NCBI GenBank assembly: GCA_031257945.1
Contig: JAIRNU010000049.1
Span: forward strand, 1-6,930
DNA: 6,930 nt
Origin: Holosporales bacterium
GTDB lineage: Bacteria; Pseudomonadota; Alphaproteobacteria; BNTO01
Direction of reading: 5' to 3'
Shown here: piece by piece, positions 1-4,595 of the stretch
Layout: each line of letters begins with the position of its first letter
How positions within the stretch are numbered: position 1 is the stretch's first letter
The notes under the pieces: generated by a model
The model's database searches: none
Seen by the model: only the letters and a program-made list of their open reading frames with translations
Told to the model about the DNA's origin: nothing
Translations under genes and position numbers: made by a program

Positions 1-42
1 CTTAATGAGATGGTTTGCCCCACATTTCGGACAGTTAGTCAT
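1..42 (-). CDS. Partial zinc-ribbon protein N-terminus, possibly an IS1-type transposase (InsA-like)
   Basis: Reading leftward from the ATG at 42, the 14 visible codons give MTNCPKCGANHLIK and then run off the window. The Cys-x2-Cys knuckle directly after the start, followed by 'GANHLIK', is the usual opening of the small zinc-ribbon protein of IS1-family elements, although other zinc-ribbon proteins begin similarly. A purine-rich stretch (AGAGGG on the minus strand, near 56-64) lies rather far upstream for a ribosome site. A good promoter precedes the gene. That a gene starts here is likely; the transposase assignment is inference from too few residues to be sure. Confidence 0.4.
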   Translation of the reverse strand, partial: MTNCPKCGANHLIK

Positions 43-71
43 GTTTCAACAAATTAGGCCCTCTGCATCGC

Positions 72-99
72 ATTATAGCAAAATTTTATTTTTCGCCAA
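72..99 (-). promoter_or_regulatory. Sigma70-type promoter for the leftward gene at the window edge
   Basis: On the minus strand there is TTGGCG (94-99), a 16-base spacer, and a perfect TATAAT (72-77). Transcription would start near 65, giving a leader of about 22 bases before the ATG at 42. This is the best consensus match seen in the window. Confidence 0.55.
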
Positions 100-124
100 C
101 TTTTAAATTAGCAGTCTCCTTTAT

Positions 125-144
125 TAACACTTAGGTGTTATTAT
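125..144 (+). promoter_or_regulatory. Candidate extended -10 promoter overlapping a 6-bp palindrome
   Basis: TAACAC (125-130) and GTGTTA (135-140) form a perfect 6-bp inverted repeat around TTAG. The right arm overlaps an extended -10 element, TG-T-TATTAT (136-144), with no recognisable -35. Transcription would start near 151, about 50 bases before the secreted-protein gene at 202. The overlap of palindrome and -10 resembles an operator, but this is inference from pattern only. Confidence 0.3.
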
Positions 145-201
145 TACTACGAGGATTACTGATTAATCTCGTTTTATTGTTTTATTAAAGGAGAAGTTCC
201 C

Positions 202-777
202 ATGAATATATTATTAAAGAAAAGTTCAACAATTATGTTATTCGGCACCATAGCTACAATATCTGTAAATGGGAGTGGGGGTGCTTCGTCCCCTAGGGAG
301 CAGGGACCAGCAGTGGTTGAAGCAATGAAGAGGGAAAAATTGTTCCCTATGAAAGCGGCTCACGAGGCTCAAGATTATCTTCGTGACTCGACGCTAAATC
401 CTGTTCCTGACCAGCCAACTGGTGCTCCAAACCTTTCATTGCATCCTTATAACGTACATAGGCGAGCGGCTCGCGCGGCTGCGGACTTTGGTCATAGCAC
501 ACTAAACCCTACGTATCCAGTGTTTGATGAGCCAGATGTTCGTTCAGTTGTGGTTAAACTGGATAGTTGTGCAACAAGTTGTCAGCAAATGGCAGGTAAC
601 TTAGATGGGATACCCGCGACTACAGCAAAGACTTATGCTGTAGCTTGCAGAACAATATCGCAATTGAACGCGCTATTTCGACATGATCCCGAGTTGCAAT
701 CAATTGGTTTTAGGCTAGCTGAAAAAGCTAAGGAATTTGTTCAAAAACAAAACGAACGAGCAGCGGGAATAGAGTAA
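202..777 (+). CDS. Exported hypothetical protein with two STLNP repeats
   Basis: This 191-residue protein is not recognised. The start is well supported: AAAGGAG (187-193) lies 8 bases before the ATG. The N-terminus looks like a signal peptide, with MNILLKK followed by a hydrophobic stretch (about residues 9-22) and a small-residue region GSGGASS where cleavage could occur. It would then act in the periplasm or outside the cell. Two copies of a proline-rich motif are seen: DSTLNPVPDQP (62-72) and HSTLNPTYPVFDEP (98-111), 36 residues apart. The codons differ between copies, so the similarity is kept at protein level. Cysteines occur at 123, 127 and 149, and the C-terminal third looks helical and charged. 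It is monocistronic, between a possible insertion-sequence gene and a non-coding region. It could be a secreted effector-like or envelope protein, but nothing in the sequence decides this. Confidence 0.75.
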   Translation: MNILLKKSSTIMLFGTIATISVNGSGGASSPREQGPAVVEAMKREKLFPMKAAHEAQDYLRDSTLNPVPDQPTGAPNLSLHPYNVHRRAARAAADFGHSTLNPTYPVFDEPDVRSVVVKLDSCATSCQQMAGNLDGIPATTAKTYAVACRTISQLNALFRHDPELQSIGFRLAEKAKEFVQKQNERAAGIE

Positions 778-844
778 CGAATTGTTGCACAACGGTAGCA
801 AAAAAGCGTACCTGCCGCGATAATGGTTGCTGCGCAGTATGATG

Positions 845-920
845 TCTCGCGTAGCCCTTCGGAATTACCCGGTTCTATTTGAATGGTTGAGAGTTAAATA
901 ATTCTATGTGTTACGCGGGA
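845..920. repeat. Inverted repeat / hairpin 1
   Basis: Bases 845-855 pair with 910-920 over 11 bp, with two G-U pairs if transcribed from the plus strand. Inside, GAATTA (862-867) pairs perfectly with TAATTC (899-904). Innermost, 869-875 pairs with 881-886 around a TATTT loop, with one bulged G. Three nested helices in 76 bases suggest selection for structure. Confidence 0.5.
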
Positions 921-930
921 ACCATATGTT

Positions 931-1052
931 GGGCACTAATACCAGATCCCAAATGTAATGTGACAGATGCCTCCTGTGTATGCGTTGCGCCGCAGGGCTT
1001 TTCTGAGAGGTACCGTCTGACTCATTAACAATGGGATCTGGTACCACAGCCC
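931..1052. repeat. Inverted repeat / hairpin 2 with perfect 12-bp stem
   Basis: TACCAGATCCCA (940-951) is exactly complementary to 1032-1043. GGGC (931-934) pairs with GCCC (1049-1052) outside it. Inside, the rod continues: TGT (954-956) with ACA (1028-1030), AATG (957-960) with CATT (1023-1026), CAGATG (964-969) with 1014-1019, CCTC (970-973) with GAGG (1007-1010), and CTGTG (974-978) with 991-995. The last base overlaps the recR stop codon. Confidence 0.6.
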
Positions 1053-1666
1053 TACGCAACTTTGACTTTGGACAATTTTACTTCCCTACGGTCCAAGAAC
1101 GCCGCTGAGATTGTTCCGTCGTCTAAGTAATTGAATTCCCCTCCTAGTGGAATCCCGTGAGCCGGTGATGATACGCTAACCCCAAGCCCCGCCAAAACAT
1201 CCGCAATATAGTATGTTGTCGTCTGCCCCTCAATCGTCGCGTTTAAAGCGATGATCACCTCTGTGATCCTGTCCGCATTAACCCGCGCTACCAAAGATTT
1301 TGTATTCAAGTGCTCTGGGTAAACGCCATCAATAGCGGATAATACGCAGCCAAGAATATGGTACCGCCCATGAAAGAATTGCGCTCTTTCAATGGCCCAT
1401 AAATCTGCGACACTTTCAACAATACACAGCTGATGGGCATCCCTTTTTACATCTAAACAGATAGAGCAAATATCACCGCAATCAAGGTTCCCGCAATGCT
1501 TGCACTTTCTAATGTGGTCTCGGACAGTAATGAGATCATTTATCAACTGCTCAAGGAAAGAATTCTCATTCTTTATTGCAAACAAAACCGCCCGCTGGGC
1601 AGAGCGCGGCCCCAACCCTGGTAACCTCGCCATTGTACGAATCACGTTACGTAAAGAAGAATCCAT
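1052..1666 (-). CDS. recR: Recombination mediator protein RecR
   Basis: RecR works in the RecFOR pathway. With RecO it helps load RecA onto SSB-coated single-stranded DNA at gaps and stalled forks. At 204 residues it has the normal family length. The order is canonical: an N-terminal helix-hairpin-helix (LPGLGPRSAQRA, 15-26), a zinc finger with Cys55, Cys58, Cys67 and Cys70, a Toprim domain from about residue 79 (IVES with Glu84; AIDG with Asp113), and the C-terminal block EGQTT...HGIPLGGEFNYLDDGT. That last block is closest to alphaproteobacterial RecR as I recall it. The ATG at 1666 gives the usual spacing to the helix-hairpin-helix. No Shine-Dalgarno sequence is visible. It lies 20 bp behind tRNA-Cys in the same direction, so both may share a transcript. 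The usual neighbours dnaX and ybaB are not adjacent. No terminator with a T-run follows. Confidence 0.96.
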   Translation of the reverse strand: MDSSLRNVIRTMARLPGLGPRSAQRAVLFAIKNENSFLEQLINDLITVRDHIRKCKHCGNLDCGDICSICLDVKRDAHQLCIVESVADLWAIERAQFFHGRYHILGCVLSAIDGVYPEHLNTKSLVARVNADRITEVIIALNATIEGQTTTYYIADVLAGLGVSVSSPAHGIPLGGEFNYLDDGTISAAFLDRREVKLSKVKVA

Positions 1667-1686
1667 GTTTTAACGGTGGCCTAGCG

Positions 1687-1758
1687 AGGCCGAGGCCGGA
1701 ATCGAACCGACATACAAAGATTTGCAGTCTTCTGCATGAGCCATTCTGCCACTCGGCC
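1687..1758 (-). tRNA. tRNA-Cys (anticodon GCA)
   Basis: The minus strand folds into a complete cloverleaf. The acceptor stem is GGCCGAG with CTCGGCC. A D arm follows, then an anticodon stem GAAGA/TCTTT (one G-U pair) with loop CTGCAAA and anticodon GCA, and a T arm GTCGG-TTCGATT-CCGGC. The discriminator base is U, the known identity element for cysteinyl-tRNA synthetase. The genomic 3' end continues CGC, so CCA must be added by nucleotidyltransferase. recR starts 20 bp downstream. Confidence 0.95.
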
Positions 1759-1785
1759 GGGAAAACTAGTGATCCAAACAGCTTC

Positions 1786-1814
1786 ATGTTATTGCTTTTA
1801 GTAATTGAACGCAA
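1786..1814 (-). promoter_or_regulatory. Weak candidate promoter for tRNA-Cys / recR
   Basis: On the minus strand, TTGCGT (1809-1814) and TAACAT (1786-1791) are separated by 17 bases. Both match consensus only partly. The predicted start near 1779 would leave a leader of about 20 bases before the tRNA, a plausible arrangement. No better candidate lies in this 141-bp gap. Confidence 0.25.
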
Positions 1815-1899
1815 TGGTTTTTGTGTTACTCTCCAGTGGCATCAGTGTTTTTTTGTTTTTGAGAATTGCGCCACTCTTCTACTCGCCCGGTAATACTCC

Positions 1900-2187
1900 A
1901 TGATAGTTTTTATTAATTTTTTGAAATGTTTTAAATATAGAGGCAATACCGCAGACGTAACGTTTGATAAAAATCAAGTATGCTGCGCGAACAAGATTTT
2001 TTCTGTGTGCGGGGAATGCCCAGTTGGAGCGTTGCGGAGCATGCAAGTAAAGGACAAAAAAGTACTTGTCGAAAAAAATCATGGCAGGTGCATTCGTTGC
2101 GGAATGTGCACAAGCAAAAGGGGCGCACGAGAGGAAACGCACGTTTTTGACAGCAAGGAAAAATTGGTAAAAAAAACATGGAACTAA
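1900..2187 (+). CDS. nuoI: Highly reduced NuoI-like ferredoxin subunit of complex I
   Basis: NuoI normally (about 160 residues) carries clusters N6a and N6b, passing electrons toward N2 and quinone. This protein has only 95 residues but aligns along its length: YRG before the first cysteines (cf. the usual F-K/R-G), then CGECPVGAL (37-45), RCIRCGMC (63-70), and a C-terminal DSKEKLV like the family's DKEKLL. In the family, N6b uses the fourth Cys of motif 1 and the first three of motif 2; these are present as Cys40, Cys64, Cys67 and Cys70. N6a needs the first three of motif 1 and the fourth of motif 2. Motif 1 is scrambled (Cys28, Cys29, Cys37), and Arg74 or a neighbour replaces the last Cys. 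About 25 N-terminal residues are missing. An in-frame stop at 1891-1893 prevents extension, and no Shine-Dalgarno precedes the ATG. It overlaps nuoJ by 10 bp. The identification rests largely on operon position plus the second motif; a decayed gene is possible. Confidence 0.7.
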   Translation: MIVFINFLKCFKYRGNTADVTFDKNQVCCANKIFSVCGECPVGALRSMQVKDKKVLVEKNHGRCIRCGMCTSKRGAREETHVFDSKEKLVKKTWN

Positions 2188-2714
2188 CGCTTTTTTCAAC
2201 GGTATTCTTGAATATTAGCGTAGCTATGACCGTGTTATCCATAAGGCAAAAGTCGTTTTTCATTACATTTTGGCTGTTTTTCCAGTTCTTCGTGTTTACT
2301 GCAGGGCTGCAGTTCTCTTTTGCCAGTATTGCGATAATTTCTATGATAATGGCGATTATGCTGATTTTGTTCTTTTTCCAAAAGGACGAGGTAATTTTCA
2401 CTGATCAAACGTTTGAGCAGCCGGACACTTGGCGCTACGCCAAAAAAATTGTAAATTTCGCTTTTGTTTGCGTGATTACTGCGCTAGCGATCACAGTAAA
2501 ACAGGAAAGCATTGTAATGGCGGCCAAGCCGGTGGCAACCTACGACTATGCGGAGCTACAATTTGGCGCGCCAAGAGACCATAGCGAGTATTTTTTGCTT
2601 TCTATTGTCGCCCTTTTGGTGTTATTGGCAGCCGCTGGAGGCGTAAATCTTTTGCACCATAATTCTTCAAGACGGTTTTTGACTAGTAACGGGAGCAACG
2701 GAGGCAACAAATAA
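2178..2714 (+). CDS. nuoJ: Divergent NuoJ-like membrane subunit of complex I
   Basis: NuoJ sits at the base of the membrane arm, and its third helix contains the pi-bulge that links quinone chemistry to proton transfer. The 178 residues match the family length (E. coli 184) and show five hydrophobic segments (about 6-22, 27-46, 48-68, 90-107, 138-158), as expected. The third segment, FASIAIISMIMAIMLILFFF (48-67), aligns with the family signature of the type EIIVYAGAIMVLFLF, but the Glu, Tyr and first Gly are gone; 'AIM-L' remains. The long loop before helix 5 (108-137) and the basic tail (HHNSSRR) fit the family. The ATG lies inside the end of nuoI (10-bp overlap), just after a run of eight A's. 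nuoK starts directly after its stop. The assignment rests on order, length, topology and the helix-3 alignment. Confidence 0.75.
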   Translation: MELTLFSTVFLNISVAMTVLSIRQKSFFITFWLFFQFFVFTAGLQFSFASIAIISMIMAIMLILFFFQKDEVIFTDQTFEQPDTWRYAKKIVNFAFVCVITALAITVKQESIVMAAKPVATYDYAELQFGAPRDHSEYFLLSIVALLVLLAAAGGVNLLHHNSSRRFLTSNGSNGGNK

Positions 2715-3005
2715 ATGGACTTTACTACTGACGTACATGCTTTAAACTTCTTTTGCGCCATTTTTATTTTCCTTTATTCAATCGCTATGATTTCCATAAG
2801 CAAAAGCTCTTTCGTTTCGTCTTTTTTGTGGAATAGTTTGGCGTTACTTGCTGGTGTGCTTTTGTCTTTATCTGGGATTGAACAAAATAACGAAAAAGTA
2901 GGGATTACGCTGTCTATTTGTGTGATTACCATATTGATTGTCCAATTTTTCATAGGGACTTGCTTTTTCAACGAAAAACTTTCTGAATTGAAGAAGAATC
3001 GGTAA
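2715..3005 (+). CDS. nuoK: Divergent NuoK-like subunit lacking the membrane glutamates
   Basis: NuoK is a small three-helix antiporter-like subunit in which Glu36 and Glu72 (E. coli numbering) are central to proton translocation. This 96-residue protein has the right size and three hydrophobic segments (about 10-27, 33-53, 62-84). It has no acidic residue in any of them: the only ones are Asp2, Asp6, Glu56, Glu60, Glu87 and Glu91, in loops or tails. In gapless alignment Glu36 corresponds to about Asn40 and Glu72 to about Leu74. Translation is well supported: GGAGG (2700-2704) lies 10 bases before an ATG abutting the nuoJ stop (TAAATG). The identity depends on position between nuoJ and nuoL and on topology, because no NuoK sequence motif is kept. 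Alone it would be called a hypothetical membrane protein. Confidence 0.68.
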   Translation: MDFTTDVHALNFFCAIFIFLYSIAMISISKSSFVSSFLWNSLALLAGVLLSLSGIEQNNEKVGITLSICVITILIVQFFIGTCFFNEKLSELKKNR

Positions 3006-3023
3006 GCGCGGGGAGGAGTAGGT

Positions 3024-4589
3024 ATGGCGTTTGTTCTTCCTCTTTTTCTTAACGGCCTTTTCGCCAGTTTATGCGCTGTTTCGTTTGCAACCTACCTTTA
3101 TACAACCGATACCCTGAAGAATTGGCGGGGCCACGCGGTGTTTTTACTTATTTTATGCGCCGCATTACTCACGTCATACTTTACCTTTTTCAGCAAACAT
3201 GTATTGATACAGTGTTCGGCCTCTGGCGCGCTTAGTGTACTGTACTACGGTCTTATGTTGAAAGTGCAAAAAGCACGGGCATATAGCGTGTTTAGAGCTA
3301 TGGTTGTTGCGGACGTCCTGATCGCCTGCGGTTTTTTACTCGAAAGGACACAAGCCCCCGTTTCATTCCAAGTAATTCCCGGCGTTGTAATAAGCCTCTC
3401 TTTTTGGTTAATTGCCATTGGCGTATGTATAAAAACAAACCAGGTGTCGTGGTTTTACCTGCATACCAGGAATTTTTACGCATGCGTGGCGGCGTTATTG
3501 TATAACGCTATAATTCCAGCGTGTAGCATTTATTTTCTATTAATAGCCATTTTGGGAAGAGGAACAGCATCAATCCATAGCACGCCTTTACTTTGCGGGC
3601 TTGTACTCCTCCTTTGCTTTGGCACATTAAGCCTATTCAGTGACAGTTTACAAAGAATATTACCGCTTAAAATGTCCACTACAATCGGCATAATACTAGT
3701 GTTCTTGAGCCTTAATTTACTGTACGCAGCAATGTACACCCTACTTACCCATATCTTCTTTACCACGAGTTTGACCTTTTTGACGAATAATGTCGCGTTC
3801 AGTATGTCCGGCGAGCAGGATCTCCGCAAAATCGGCGGCATCCAGCGCAAAATCCCTGTAACGTATGCGCTTTCTGTGACCACAGTCATATGCTTGCTGG
3901 CGGCATGCGCCATGTTATGCGTTATCTCGGAGGAATTCTTTGCGGGACTGCGAGGCGGCATCGTGCTCTCGATCTATATCGTATTTTTCGTGTTTAATGC
4001 GGTGTATTACCTGCGCTTTGTCTTTGCTACATTCAAAGAGGAATCGCATTCAGGGGAGCATGTCAGCGCTTACATAAAAGAATCAAATATGCGCAAGCAG
4101 ATACCCATCATCCTCTGCCTTATAATGGGTTGTGGTGCCACCTGTTTTTTATGCGTCAAAAAGGAGGGAATAATGCTTGCAACCGAAATTACGGGCCTTC
4201 CCGGCGCAGTGTATAGCTTTTTGGGGGCGTTCTTGCTGTTTTGCATTTTTTGCCTATTAAGCGAGGATTATCTTAAAAAATCAAAAATAATCCGCACATA
4301 TACCCGGTTAAAAATTTTGTATAAAAAGACTGTCCGCAATATTGCCAAACCAAAAGCGTGGCTACTTTGGCTTATACTTCAGTTGTACGGCCAAAAGCGC
4401 AGCAAGCCGAGGTTAGCACGGGCGGATTGGGCCGTGGGAGGCAACGGATATGGAGCGTATGTTGGTACGCTTATATTCCCGAGATTATACAAAATCGAGA
4501 CGCTGTTTTCTGCGGATATACACGATAATATCAAAACATTATTTGGCTTGCTGATCGCAGGACTGTTTATAGCATGTTTTATTAAGTAG
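3024..4589 (+). CDS. nuoL: Divergent, N-terminally shortened NuoL-like antiporter subunit of complex I
   Basis: NuoL is the distal antiporter-like proton-pumping subunit with a long lateral helix. The best match is residues 240-281 (LLTHIFF...GEQDLRKIGGIQRKIPVTY), which aligns almost without gaps to E. coli NuoL (LMTHAFF...HEQNIFKMGGLRKSIPLVY) and fixes the identity. His243 (E. coli His338) is kept. Lys342 is replaced by Thr247, Lys399 by about Glu304, the Glu144 region by SASG (65-68), and the Lys229/GPTP motif region (131-160) is unrecognisable. About 75 residues, including two or more early helices, are missing before residue 38, so the protein has 521 residues against about 613. The C-terminus (397-521) still has two hydrophobic ends around a long basic segment, like the lateral helix. 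GGAGG (3012-3016), 7 bases before the ATG, supports this start. It lies 18 bp after nuoK and 6 bp before nuoM. Confidence 0.88.
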   Translation: MAFVLPLFLNGLFASLCAVSFATYLYTTDTLKNWRGHAVFLLILCAALLTSYFTFFSKHVLIQCSASGALSVLYYGLMLKVQKARAYSVFRAMVVADVLIACGFLLERTQAPVSFQVIPGVVISLSFWLIAIGVCIKTNQVSWFYLHTRNFYACVAALLYNAIIPACSIYFLLIAILGRGTASIHSTPLLCGLVLLLCFGTLSLFSDSLQRILPLKMSTTIGIILVFLSLNLLYAAMYTLLTHIFFTTSLTFLTNNVAFSMSGEQDLRKIGGIQRKIPVTYALSVTTVICLLAACAMLCVISEEFFAGLRGGIVLSIYIVFFVFNAVYYLRFVFATFKEESHSGEHVSAYIKESNMRKQIPIILCLIMGCGATCFLCVKKEGIMLATEITGLPGAVYSFLGAFLLFCIFCLLSEDYLKKSKIIRTYTRLKILYKKTVRNIAKPKAWLLWLILQLYGQKRSKPRLARADWAVGGNGYGAYVGTLIFPRLYKIETLFSADIHDNIKTLFGLLIAGLFIACFIK

Positions 4590-4595
4590 AAATTT

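Larger units (their letters stand above)
845..1052. ncRNA. Candidate structured RNA or palindromic element made of two adjacent long hairpins
   Basis: The 274 bp between the secreted-protein gene and recR contain no credible reading frame but are rich in nested complementarity. Two consecutive long hairpins (845-920 and 931-1052) fill most of it, and a third weaker one is possible upstream (795-800 with 828-833, including a G-U pair). The strand cannot be fixed because both strands would fold. On the minus strand it would be the recR 3' region; on the plus strand, a stand-alone RNA or the 3' region of the gene at 202. I saw no landmarks of SRP RNA, tmRNA or RNase P RNA, and no T-run terminator. 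A miniature inverted-repeat element is an equal alternative. Confidence 0.35.

Noticed and set aside
781..1051. SRP RNA, tmRNA or RNase P RNA in the recR-distal gap
   Set aside because: Neither strand shows the SRP apical loop, a tmRNA tag frame or tRNA-like end, or the RNase P core motifs.
1848..1860. T7-G-T5 tract as a rho-independent terminator
   Set aside because: No stable stem precedes it on the plus strand; CAGTG-GCAT-CAGTG just upstream is a direct, not an inverted, repeat.
1576..1893. Plus-strand ORF of 105 codons across the recR 5' end, tRNA-Cys and the intergenic gap
   Set aside because: It runs antisense through recR and a convincing tRNA gene and has no coding-like composition; it is a shadow.
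3530..3961. Minus-strand ORF of 143 codons inside nuoL (and similar antisense ORFs at 1931-2401, 4775-5188)
   Set aside because: All lie opposite alignable nuo genes, have no ribosome sites of note and no recognisable motifs; they arise from the codon pattern of the real genes.
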